Positions 40,649 to 48,380 of a stretch of DNA of 64,000 bases are shown here, piece by piece. The number at the start of each line of letters is the position of its first letter. Position 1 is the stretch's first letter. The notes under the pieces were generated by a model. That model ran no database searches and had not been told where the DNA came from. It saw only the letters and a list, made by a program, of their open reading frames with translations. The position numbers and the translations under genes are program-made. The DNA comes from an uncultured Poribacteria bacterium (GTDB lineage Bacteria; Poribacteria; WGA-4E; WGA-3G): the NCBI GenBank assembly GCA_951828515.1, contig OX639992.1:3698217-3762216 (forward strand), read 5' to 3'.

Positions 40649-42913
40649 ATGTTAGGCACTTATGGCTGTTTGCCGAGGTCTTATCGGATAGGTGTGCTTT
40701 TGAAGTGCACCTATCTATGCGTATTAGTGTTTGGAGCAGTGAGTCTCTCCTACTGTTATGGAGAGGTCCAAAGTGCTCAGACCCCAACGCGATCCGTGGA
40801 AGGCGAAGTTGCCGAAGAACGGAGTCATGCCCGACTCGGCGGGGTTACAGTCCATATTAAGGGACTTGAGGAAAGCGTTCGGACCGATGCAAACGGTCGG
40901 TTTAAGTTTGATGCGGTACCGGAAGGACAGCAGACGCTTCAGTTCCTGAAAGTCGGTTATCAGCGGTTTGAACAGGTAGTTGATGTTAGTGCCTCCACGC
41001 CTTATCTCAAGGTTGAACTGGAGGCGTTGCCGTTTCAACTGAAAACCATCAGCGTCTACGGTTCAAATCGTTCCCTTTCACAGTTTGAGGAAACAACCGA
41101 CTTAGCATTGGATGAGCAGGAACTCCAAAGACGGTTAGGTATGACCTTAGCGAACACATTGGCAAATGAGACCGGCATTTCACAACGAACCATGGGACGG
41201 GCAATCGCCCGTCCCGTTATTCGTGGGTTGGGCGGTGACAGGCTACTCATTCTTGAAAACGGCGGGCGGACAGGCGATAAATCCGCCTCCAGTGCCGATC
41301 ATGCTGTATCGATTGATCCGACGACCGCTGAAGGTGTTGAAATTACGCGGGGTCCTGCATCGCTCATTTACGGCTCAAGTACGTTGGGCGGTGTTATTAA
41401 CGTCAAAAACAATAATATACCGCAAGTATTACCGAGACGGCTTGATATGCACCTAACGTTCCAAGGGGAATCTGTAAACTCAGGTTTGACCGGAACAACA
41501 GGTTTTACGTTCCCAATAGGTGATTTTGCGGGAAATATAGAGTGGAATCGGCGCCTTGCATCTGACATACAAACGCCGGTGGGTGTCCTCAAAAACACTT
41601 CCCTTTCAAACGTCAGTTTTTCAGGCGGCACCTCGCTGATTAAACCGTGGGGTTACATTGGTGCCTCTGGAAGCAGGTATCGTTCAGATTACGGCGTTCC
41701 CGGTTCTCCAGAAGGACATATCACTGGGGTTAACATCGCACTCGACAAGCAACGGTATGAAGGGCAGATGGAGTACCGCTTCAATACAACACTGCTTGAA
41801 AAGGTAAAGCTCCAGACTGTCTATACGCGTTATCAGCATCAAGAGTTGGAGTCAAATGGGCTGCTTGGTGTCGAATTCGGTCTGTTAACTTATAACGCCT
41901 CAGCGATGGCGCACGTGTTAGACAACGCCATCGCGGGCGTTTGGGCGGAATACCGAGACCACGCCACAGGCGGGTTTTATTGGACACCACACACCCGTGA
42001 GTTCGCGTTGGCGGGATTTTATCTGAACCAGCGTAACTTCGACAAACTCACCTTACAAGGTGCTATCCGCTACGACATTAGGCGTTCCGAACCGTTTCGA
42101 TCTGGTACAGTTATCCGAGCCGGAACCGTCCAACGCCGCGATTTCAACGGTTTTTCCGGGGCTACGTCCGGAATTTATCATTGGACGGATAGGTTAAGCA
42201 CCGGGGCGACCCTGATGAAAACATTTCGCGCACCGGGGATTGAGGAACTTTTCAGCGATGGACCCCACCTTGCTGTCTATTCCTATGAGGTTGGCAATGC
42301 AGAACTGGAACCTGAAAACGGATATGGCACTGAACTCTTCGTCAAATACGCAGAAGACACGTTCAGACTCAATCTCACGCTTTTCAGGAATCAGATACAG
42401 AACTACCTCATTCCGACGAACAGCGGCGAAAAGGAGTGGGGCAGCGGAGCCGCGGGATGGTTGTGGATTTATCAATACATGGGACACGATGTTGTGATGG
42501 ATGGGGCTGAAATCCAGATAGGGGGTGAGGTCTTCTCACGGGTCCATCTTCAGCTGAATATGAGTTACGTCAACGGAACGATTCAAACTGATGGACGACC
42601 GCTGGAACGTATCCCACCCCTCAACGGTAAATTCGTCATCAGTTACACACCTACCCCGTTGCAGTTGCATATCACGACTCGCTTTTCAGGCAGCCAAACC
42701 CGACTCGGTGAATTTGAGGAACCGACAGATGGCTATCTCGTCTATGATATCGGCGGTTATCTCAATTTTTCGTGGTGGCAACTTGAGAACATGGTGGTTT
42801 TTGAAATTGAAAACCTCCTTGATACAGCGTACCGCGAACATTTGTCCCGTATCAAAGCGGTAATGCCGGAACCCGGACGGAACGTGAAGTTTTTGTATAA
42901 GCTTAATTTTTGA
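40649..42913 (+). CDS. TonB-dependent outer-membrane receptor (ZnuD-like)
   Basis: A 754-residue metal or chelate importer. The signal peptide covers about residues 1-43. A carboxypeptidase-D-like regulatory domain (about 50-125, GGVTVHIKGLEESVRTDANGRF) precedes the plug (GMTLANTLANETGIS, RPVIRGLGGDRLLILENGGR, VEITRGPASLIYGSSTLGGVINVKNN). The 22-strand barrel ends LYKLNF with a terminal aromatic. The context of a His-rich lipoprotein, TroA/ZnuA and CobW points to zinc. SD AAGGAAAG precedes the ATG. It is co-transcribed with the upstream lipoprotein. Confidence 0.92.
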   Translation: MLGTYGCLPRSYRIGVLLKCTYLCVLVFGAVSLSYCYGEVQSAQTPTRSVEGEVAEERSHARLGGVTVHIKGLEESVRTDANGRFKFDAVPEGQQTLQFLKVGYQRFEQVVDVSASTPYLKVELEALPFQLKTISVYGSNRSLSQFEETTDLALDEQELQRRLGMTLANTLANETGISQRTMGRAIARPVIRGLGGDRLLILENGGRTGDKSASSADHAVSIDPTTAEGVEITRGPASLIYGSSTLGGVINVKNNNIPQVLPRRLDMHLTFQGESVNSGLTGTTGFTFPIGDFAGNIEWNRRLASDIQTPVGVLKNTSLSNVSFSGGTSLIKPWGYIGASGSRYRSDYGVPGSPEGHITGVNIALDKQRYEGQMEYRFNTTLLEKVKLQTVYTRYQHQELESNGLLGVEFGLLTYNASAMAHVLDNAIAGVWAEYRDHATGGFYWTPHTREFALAGFYLNQRNFDKLTLQGAIRYDIRRSEPFRSGTVIRAGTVQRRDFNGFSGATSGIYHWTDRLSTGATLMKTFRAPGIEELFSDGPHLAVYSYEVGNAELEPENGYGTELFVKYAEDTFRLNLTLFRNQIQNYLIPTNSGEKEWGSGAAGWLWIYQYMGHDVVMDGAEIQIGGEVFSRVHLQLNMSYVNGTIQTDGRPLERIPPLNGKFVISYTPTPLQLHITTRFSGSQTRLGEFEEPTDGYLVYDIGGYLNFSWWQLENMVVFEIENLLDTAYREHLSRIKAVMPEPGRNVKFLYKLNF

Positions 42914-42920
42914 AACTGTA

Positions 42921-42957
42921 GGACGGGGATGATAATTTCTATCATCCCGCCCTGTCC
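42921..42957 (+). terminator. Strong hairpin after the TonB receptor gene
   Basis: GGAC-G-GGGATGATA / TATCATCCC-gcc-GTCC makes a stable stem 8 bp after the stop codon. The downstream U-run is short (TTTT), so it may be an attenuator or mRNA-stabilising hairpin rather than a full terminator. Confidence 0.55.
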
Positions 42958-42979
42958 TCGATTTTCTAAGGAGATAAAA

Positions 42980-43105
42980 CTGAAAAGACATTTTAACCAA
43001 GAATTGGTGGATACGACTGGCGCGGGTCTCTCTGTCGCATGCGCACACCTCGTAAATCGGCACCTATGTAAGACCTGTCCAGCCTGCGAGCCGGAAGGTG
43101 TATAA
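42980..43105 (+). CDS. 41-residue Cys/His micro-protein with probable CTG start
   Basis: AAGGAG (42968-42973) is followed after six bases by CTG and an open frame of 41 codons ending four bases before the ATG of the metal-binding protein gene. The product reads KRHFNQELVDTTGAG, then SVACAHLVNRHLCKTCPACE. It thus has four cysteines (one in CAH, three in CKTCPAC) and three histidines, a compact metal-binding pattern. The ideal SD, the tight spacing to the next gene and the location within the metal cluster support it. The non-ATG start is the weak point. In-frame TTG 43007 and GTG 43010 have no SD. I recognise no family. Confidence 0.5.
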   Translation: MKRHFNQELVDTTGAGLSVACAHLVNRHLCKTCPACEPEGV

Positions 43106-43109
43106 AATT

Positions 43110-44051
43110 ATGCAGAGAATATACATTTCAGTGTGTTTCATAGGTATACTGGTATGGTCTGGCTGTGATCCGAAGGGACAACCGGATGCTGCCACAGGCG
43201 ATAAGCTTCGCGTTGTTGCGACAATCGGTATGATTACTGATATTGTTAAAAATGTCGGCGGTCCGCGCGTTGAGGTGACCGGGATAGTGGAACCTGGCGT
43301 AGACCCACACTTTTACAATCCGACGCCTAAAGATGTTCAAAAGCTCGGTTCAGCACACATCATCTTCTATAACGGGTTGCACCTTGAAGCAAAAATGGTG
43401 GACATCCTTGCGAAGATGTCGGTGGACACGCTGACGGTCGCCGTAACAGACGCTGTAGATCGGAGTCTACTGCTAAAACCCCGAGAATACGAGGGACTCT
43501 ACGATCCGCACTTATGGTTTGATGTGAAGCTTTGGATGCAAGCGGTGGGAAAGGTTCGCGATGCCCTGAGTGAATTCGATGCCGATAATACTGTCCTGTA
43601 CCGAAGCAATGCCGAACGCTACCTCACGAAACTCATGGAACTCGATGAATACGTAAAGTCGCGAGTGGAACGCGTGCCATCTCAGCAACGCGTTCTTGTG
43701 ACGGCGCACGACTGTTTTAACTACTTCGGAAAGGCGTACGGGTTTGAGGTGCGCGGATTACAAGGTGTTAGCACCGCGACAGAAGTCGGTATCGCTGATG
43801 TGCGGGAATTGGCAACGTTTATTGCGGAGCGGGGTATCTCTGCTATTTTTGTAGAGTCATCCGTCTCTTCACGGAGTCTCGAGGCGGTGAAAGCCGCTGT
43901 GAAGTCAAAAGGATTTGATCTGAAGATTGGTGGTGTGCTCTTCACAGATGCTATGGGAAACGAGGGAACCCCTGAAGGTACCTACATCGGGATGATCCGA
44001 CATAATATTGATACGATTGTCCATGCTTTGATTGGAGAATCGGAGTTATAA
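43110..44051 (+). CDS. Metal ABC transporter substrate-binding lipoprotein (TroA/ZnuA/MntA family)
   Basis: A 313-residue cluster A-I binding protein for Zn2+ or Mn2+. The lipobox is VWSGC. Metal ligands are visible as His in VDPHFYNPTP, His in YDPHLWFDV, His in TAHDCFNYF and the acidic ligand near FTDAMGNEGTPEGTYIGM. The last motif and DPHLWFD favour the TroA/MntA branch. There is no His-rich loop as in ZnuA. I chose ATG 43110, four bases after the micro-ORF stop; GGAAGG lies upstream. No permease or ATPase partner gene is in the window, which is unusual for this family. Confidence 0.9.
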   Translation: MQRIYISVCFIGILVWSGCDPKGQPDAATGDKLRVVATIGMITDIVKNVGGPRVEVTGIVEPGVDPHFYNPTPKDVQKLGSAHIIFYNGLHLEAKMVDILAKMSVDTLTVAVTDAVDRSLLLKPREYEGLYDPHLWFDVKLWMQAVGKVRDALSEFDADNTVLYRSNAERYLTKLMELDEYVKSRVERVPSQQRVLVTAHDCFNYFGKAYGFEVRGLQGVSTATEVGIADVRELATFIAERGISAIFVESSVSSRSLEAVKAAVKSKGFDLKIGGVLFTDAMGNEGTPEGTYIGMIRHNIDTIVHALIGESEL

Positions 44052-44121
44052 ACCGTTGGATTCCAGCCAGCGGGTTTCTATCAAGGCACGGCACGTGCTG
44101 CCTAAAGGAGACCATACAATA

Positions 44122-44382
44122 GTGTTGAAATTTTTCAATTCGCAAAAGCAGAGCGACCCACAGCAACTCATCCAAGTCAAATCGTGGGTCTCTCAAGCCT
44201 TTGACCTATCAGAAGACATCTCCGTGATGATTACTCAGTTGCAGTGCACCGAAGAAGGCTGCCCGCCTATTGAAACGGTCATTGCAATCATGGAGACACC
44301 GGGAAAGCCCCGGCAATACAAGATTCACAAACCACTGGCAGAGGTGAAGCAGACGGACATTGTTAGCTTGACCACTGACTAA
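44122..44382 (+). CDS. Conserved small protein of CobW-type metal clusters
   Basis: An 86-residue soluble protein. Key segments are LIQVKSWVSQAFDL, SVMITQLQCTEEGCPPIETVIAI and PRQYKIHKPLAEVKQTDI. I have seen this kind of sequence beside CobW genes, mostly in cyanobacteria-like contexts, but cannot name a function. The paired cysteines (QCTEEGCPP) may bind metal. The start is GTG 44122, with AAAGGAG at 44104-44110; the longer upstream frame overlaps the preceding gene. CobW begins 20 bp downstream behind AAGGAG. Confidence 0.65.
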   Translation: MLKFFNSQKQSDPQQLIQVKSWVSQAFDLSEDISVMITQLQCTEEGCPPIETVIAIMETPGKPRQYKIHKPLAEVKQTDIVSLTTD

Positions 44383-44401
44383 ATTCAACAAGGAGAGAAA
44401 G

Positions 44402-45754
44402 ATGAACACAGCTATGCTAAACAATCAAGTACCCGTCACCGTGTTAACGGGCTTTTTGGGGTCTGGTAAAACCACGCTTCTCAACCGCATTCTCACCGAA
44501 AACCATGGCAAACGTATCGCCGTCATCGAAAACGAGTTTGGCGAGATCGGTGTCGATAATGATTTGGTCATCGGTGCCGAAGAAGAGATTTTCGAGATGA
44601 ACAATGGTTGCATCTGCTGCACGGTGCGCGGTGATCTCATCCGTATTTTGGGGAATCTGATGAAGCGTCGTGATAAGTTCGACTACATCATGGTCGAAAC
44701 CACAGGGCTTGCGGACCCCGGGCCAGTTGCTCAGACGTTCTTCATGGACACCGAAATGCAGGAGAAACTGCAACTGGATTCCGTCACGACAGTGGTGGAT
44801 GCCAAACACATCTGGCAGCACATCGATGACAGCGACGAGGCGCGTGAACAAATTGCCTTCGCCGATGTCATTTTGTTGAACAAGATTGACCTTGTAACCG
44901 AGGAAGAGTTAAATCAACTGGAAGCCAGAATTCGCAGCATGAACGGGGCAGCGAAGATTTATCGAACGAAAAACACCGTGGTTGAAATGGACAAGATTCT
45001 CAATGTCGGCGGATTCGATCTGGACCGGGCGATGGAGGTTGATCCCCAGTTTATGGAACCGGAGTATCCCTTTGAATGGGCTGGTGTTTATAACCTTTCG
45101 GCAGGCACGCATGAACTGGTTCTTCAAGAAGGTCCTGACCCGACGATGAAAGTCGCGTTGGTGCCCGTAAATGAGTCAACCGATGAAGCTTTGAAGACCG
45201 CTGTTGAGCCAGTCGTTATGGTTTTCTCCGATGATGAGCATGAACTTTCGGCGGGTGGCACCCTTCAACCAGGTGGACAACTCATTGCGTTGAATCTCAC
45301 AGCGGACGAATTACGCTTTGACGTACAGATCGGCCGCTCCGGTGCTTACGCACTGTTTACGGAGCATCACCCCGACGAATTTCAAGCACAACTCTTTGGC
45401 AGTGGTGCCCTTGTCAAGCCAGTTGTTGAACGCGAATTTAAGCCAGACCACGAACATGATGACGAAGTTACATCGGTCGGCATCACAACCCCTGGCGACC
45501 TCGACCCCGACCGACTGAACGATTGGATTAGCGATCTGCTTCGCACGAAAGGTATCGACATCTTCCGCATGAAAGGTATTTTGAGCATCAAAGGGCAGCC
45601 AAACCGATTCGTCTTCCAAGGTGTTCACATGCTCTTCGACGGTCGCCCCGCCCGCCCGTGGGATGGTGAACCACGCTACAATAGCCTCATCTTCATCGGG
45701 CGCAACCTCGACCGGACCGAATTGACGGAAGGATTTGAAGCATGTCTCGCTTGA
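44402..45754 (+). CDS. CobW/COG0523 GTPase (zinc metallochaperone type)
   Basis: A 450-residue G3E-family GTPase proposed to load zinc into client proteins. Motifs: Walker A GFLGSGKTT (about 17-25), IENEFGEIGVD, the metal site GCICC (CxCC), Walker B VETTGLADP and NKID. The C-terminal CobW_C domain (GIDIFRMKGILSI...FQGVHMLFDG) is split from the GTPase by an extra beta-rich insert (about 225-345) that ends in a DHEHDDE metal-binding loop. It overlaps the next gene by 13 bp and is translationally coupled to it. The context supports zinc homeostasis. Confidence 0.92.
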   Translation: MNTAMLNNQVPVTVLTGFLGSGKTTLLNRILTENHGKRIAVIENEFGEIGVDNDLVIGAEEEIFEMNNGCICCTVRGDLIRILGNLMKRRDKFDYIMVETTGLADPGPVAQTFFMDTEMQEKLQLDSVTTVVDAKHIWQHIDDSDEAREQIAFADVILLNKIDLVTEEELNQLEARIRSMNGAAKIYRTKNTVVEMDKILNVGGFDLDRAMEVDPQFMEPEYPFEWAGVYNLSAGTHELVLQEGPDPTMKVALVPVNESTDEALKTAVEPVVMVFSDDEHELSAGGTLQPGGQLIALNLTADELRFDVQIGRSGAYALFTEHHPDEFQAQLFGSGALVKPVVEREFKPDHEHDDEVTSVGITTPGDLDPDRLNDWISDLLRTKGIDIFRMKGILSIKGQPNRFVFQGVHMLFDGRPARPWDGEPRYNSLIFIGRNLDRTELTEGFEACLA

Positions 45755-46809
45755 ACAACCTGAGCAACCGCTTTGTCCAGCCCTCTCAACTGCGCGAAAA
45801 TTGGACCGCAACCATCAACGACCACGTCATTGATCTGGCGTGGTCCCCTGATGGGAAATACATCGCTGCCGCGTCGGTTCTCGGTCCGGTGACAATTTTT
45901 GAAGGTCGTCGTCGAGTGGTTATCCATGCCTTTGAAGGGCATGAATTCGGCACAATGTCAATCGCGTGGCGTCCAGACAGCAAGGTGCTTGCAAGCGCAG
46001 GACAAGATGGGGAAATTCGGTTGTGGGATATGAAAAGTGGCGAAGCGACCCATTCGCTTGACGGCGGCGCAGCATGGGTTGAGCACCTGGCTTGGAGTGG
46101 CGGCAAAAAACCGATACTCGCCTCTGCTGCTGGTCGTAAACTGAAACTCTGGAACGCTGTCGGCGATCTTGTTCGCGAATATCCTGACCATCAGAGCACG
46201 ATTTCTGGTATTCAATGGAAACCACATGTAAGGCAACTTGCCTCGATTACCTACGGCGGTGCCACGCTGTGGGACCCGCAACAGTCGGAAGCCCTCCACC
46301 GATTGGAATGGCAAGGCTCATCACTGGTGATTGCATGGAGCCCTGACGGCAAACACATCGCCACCGGAGATCAAGATTCGACCGTACATTTCTGGATTAT
46401 GTCTACCGGGAACGACTTGCAAATGTCTGGCTATCCGACGAAAGTGCGAGAACTCTCGTGGGATGCCACGAGTCGATACTTGGCTACGGGAGGCGGTCAG
46501 GAAGTTACAGTATGGGATTGTTCCGGGCGCGGACCGGCCGGTACCAAACCCATTACGCTTTCCGGGCATCAGGATTTTCTCAGCGTTGTGCGTTTTCAAC
46601 ATCGCGGAAAACTGCTGGCCTCAGGCGGTGCCGACGGTCTGGTCTACGTCTGGCAATTGCGAGGCAACCTCGGTTCTCGGGCGGTTCATGAAGCCGCTCT
46701 GACAGTGGGGGTCACAAGCCTCGTTTGGTCACCGAATGACCAGTATATTGCTGTTGGCGACGAGTCGGGTGGGGTGAGCGTTTTTTCGGTGATAGCACCC
46801 ACTACCTAA
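45742..46809 (+). CDS. WD40-repeat protein coupled to CobW, C-terminus altered by IS right end
   Basis: A 355-residue cytoplasmic beta-propeller with about seven WD40 units, among them AWSPDGKYIAAAS, AWRPDSKVLASAGQDGEIRLWD, RFQHRGKLLASGGADGLVYVWQ and VWSPNDQYIAVGDESGGVSVFS. It probably scaffolds or regulates CobW. The start overlaps cobW by 13 bp. The last codons (CCC ACT ACC TAA) belong to the right-end hairpin of the adjacent TnpB element, so the original C-terminus was probably replaced or trimmed by the insertion. The seven-blade fold appears complete. Confidence 0.88.
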   Translation: MSRLNNLSNRFVQPSQLRENWTATINDHVIDLAWSPDGKYIAAASVLGPVTIFEGRRRVVIHAFEGHEFGTMSIAWRPDSKVLASAGQDGEIRLWDMKSGEATHSLDGGAAWVEHLAWSGGKKPILASAAGRKLKLWNAVGDLVREYPDHQSTISGIQWKPHVRQLASITYGGATLWDPQQSEALHRLEWQGSSLVIAWSPDGKHIATGDQDSTVHFWIMSTGNDLQMSGYPTKVRELSWDATSRYLATGGGQEVTVWDCSGRGPAGTKPITLSGHQDFLSVVRFQHRGKLLASGGADGLVYVWQLRGNLGSRAVHEAALTVGVTSLVWSPNDQYIAVGDESGGVSVFSVIAPTT

Positions 46810-46980
46810 AGGCAGGGGCTTCGGCTTCGTCGCGACTGCGGTTTTCTCTAAGAGATGACCGTCTTATTTTCGCTCCACCCGCGGGCGTTTCCCTGAAACT
46901 CTGAAGCGAGTCTCAGGCACATCACTAAATAGTGGCTATCCCTGCCCGCAAAATGTTTATCGCAGCGTTGATGTCCCTGT
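46798..46980 (-). ncRNA. Candidate omegaRNA of TnpB element 2
   Basis: By analogy with other TnpB elements the scaffold would run from the tnpB 3' end through GAAACGCCCGCGGGTGGAGC to the terminal AAGCCCCTGCC-TTTA-GGTAGTGGG hairpin. The guide would then derive from the WD40 gene's 3' sequence. The 5' limit is uncertain. Confidence 0.35.
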
Positions 46981-48040
46981 CGTGGTGTGAACCACATGCC
47001 GGACATGTCCACTGCCTATCAGAGAGCGTAAGGGTTTCGTTGTGAAAACCACACTCACTACACGGTTTTGTCGTCGCAGTCCACTGACCAACTTCAAGGA
47101 ACTGACGCTTATGTTTTTGACACTTATACTTCAATATCTCAACAAACTGGTAAAACGCAAGGTCGGAGACTTTGCGTCCCCACAAGCGTTTCATACCGTC
47201 AAGGTTCAACGTTTCAAGGACTATCGTATCAAAACGTTTACAGAGTTTACTTGCGAGGTGCCAGTGAAAGTCTTTACGTTGGTTGCTGATTTTCCGATAC
47301 AGACGCGCGATTGTTCTTACACACCGCCACCAGCCGTTAGAACCTTTAACTTTACGAGAAAGTGCTTTGTTGAGAGACCGAAGTTTCTTCAAGGAGTGTT
47401 TCAAAGGTTGTGGGTGTTGTATTTTCTCACCCGTGCTCAACGTCAAATATGCGTCTTTCATGCCGAAGTCTGCCCCAACTCTCTGACCTGTTGCTGACAG
47501 TTCTTTGGTATCTGTATGATCTGTCACTATACAAATCCAATAGCCACCGCAATTATCACGTTTGAGGGTGATACGTGCGATAGTTCCGTGGAACTCACGG
47601 TGTTTATGAAATGTGAACGGAATACGCCTAAAAGACCAAATCTGTTTTCTGGCATTCCACTCACGAAAGGTTATCGTAATACGATTATCGTTTAACGCAT
47701 AACCCGCTTGTGTAAAGGTAATAGACTTGAACTTACGTCTCGGCTTATGTCTCGGTTTACCGCCTAACTTCTTGAAAAAGCGGACGTAGGCTTCATCAAT
47801 ACGTTTCAACTCTTGTTGGATCGCTTGGCTCGGCAACGCATTCCAATGCGGGTGTGTCGTTTTCTTGAGTTCTTTGACGTGTGCGGACATAGCATGATAG
47901 TTCGCATAGGGCAACCCGTCTTTGTATCTTTGGTCTTGCCACCTATGGAAGTAATCATGCACCTGCCACATATCGTCAAGCAAGTTGCCAATGCGGATCG
48001 TATTCGATTGTTTGCCAAGCGGGTATTTATAGGTTTTCAT
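46925..48040 (-). CDS. tnpB: TnpB RNA-guided endonuclease (second, divergent)
   Basis: A 371-residue RuvC-like nuclease. Catalytic Asp is in GADFGMKDAYLT, Glu in IVLETLNLDGM, zinc ribbon CSEC ... CPAC, and the final Asp in DRDINAAINIL. All key residues are present. It shares little sequence with the TnpB at 11874-13100 outside these motifs, yet the two elements have a common left-end structure. It lies downstream of the metal cluster on the opposite strand. Confidence 0.92.
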   Translation of the reverse strand: MKTYKYPLGKQSNTIRIGNLLDDMWQVHDYFHRWQDQRYKDGLPYANYHAMSAHVKELKKTTHPHWNALPSQAIQQELKRIDEAYVRFFKKLGGKPRHKPRRKFKSITFTQAGYALNDNRITITFREWNARKQIWSFRRIPFTFHKHREFHGTIARITLKRDNCGGYWICIVTDHTDTKELSATGQRVGADFGMKDAYLTLSTGEKIQHPQPLKHSLKKLRSLNKALSRKVKGSNGWWRCVRTIARLYRKISNQRKDFHWHLASKLCKRFDTIVLETLNLDGMKRLWGRKVSDLAFYQFVEILKYKCQKHKRQFLEVGQWTATTKPCSECGFHNETLTLSDRQWTCPACGSHHDRDINAAINILRAGIATI

Positions 48041-48137
48041 GAGTTATCAGTTATCAGTTCGTTCAACCCCTATTCAGTGGGTAGGCAGACACGTAACCTT
48101 GCGATTACGCTGAATATGTCTGCCAAACTGATACTCT
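48041..48137. repeat. Left-end palindrome of TnpB element 2
   Basis: Contains GTTATCAGTTATCAGTT, then CAGTGGGTAGGCAGACACGT, and closes with TGTCTGCC and AACTGATAC. The inner part matches element 1; the outer arms resemble the heptamer repeats. Confidence 0.7.
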
Positions 48138-48184
48138 AATTATACTATATTTTTGCCGGAATGTCAAATCTTTTGTCAATGAAA

Positions 48185-48240
48185 AAACGATACGCCGTCT
48201 ACATCCCGCAAGCTAAAGCATGGGGATTTGACGGGGAGTG
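48185..48240 (-). mobile_element. Solitary TnpB-type right end (remnant)
   Basis: On the minus strand CCCCATGC-TTTA-GCTTGCGGG followed by ATGTAGACGGCG resembles an omegaRNA terminal hairpin, but no tnpB lies upstream of it. It is probably a relic of a third element. Confidence 0.35.
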
Positions 48241-48287
48241 TTAAAATTCAGTTATAAAGAGGGGCGTTTTCAGCGGAAAGGTTTAAA

Positions 48288-48380
48288 ATGAAAATCCAGA
48301 TTACAGAGGATATAGAAGACATCAAGACCTCAAAGTGCGGAAGTCTTGGTGTTTGGGCAAGAAAGATTCACCTGTTCTAA
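48288..48380 (+). CDS. 30-residue ORF, doubtful
   Basis: ATG 48288 with AAAGG upstream opens MKIQITEDIEDIKTSKCGSL... and ends at 48380, overlapping the last codon of the permease on the other strand. It could be a fragment of a gene cut by the neighbouring insertions. No family is recognised. Confidence 0.2.
   Translation: MKIQITEDIEDIKTSKCGSLGVWARKIHLF

Larger units (their letters stand above)
46798..48137 (-). mobile_element. Second IS200/IS605-type TnpB element
   Basis: The right end is the CCACTACC/GGCAGGGG hairpin overlapping the WD40 stop. The left end is the palindrome at 48041-48137. There is no tnpA. The exact tips are inferred. Confidence 0.65.

Noticed and set aside
44032-44121. 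Upstream extension of the 86-residue protein
   Set aside because: It overlaps the end of the metal-binding protein gene and lacks an SD; AAAGGAG before GTG 44122 decides the start.
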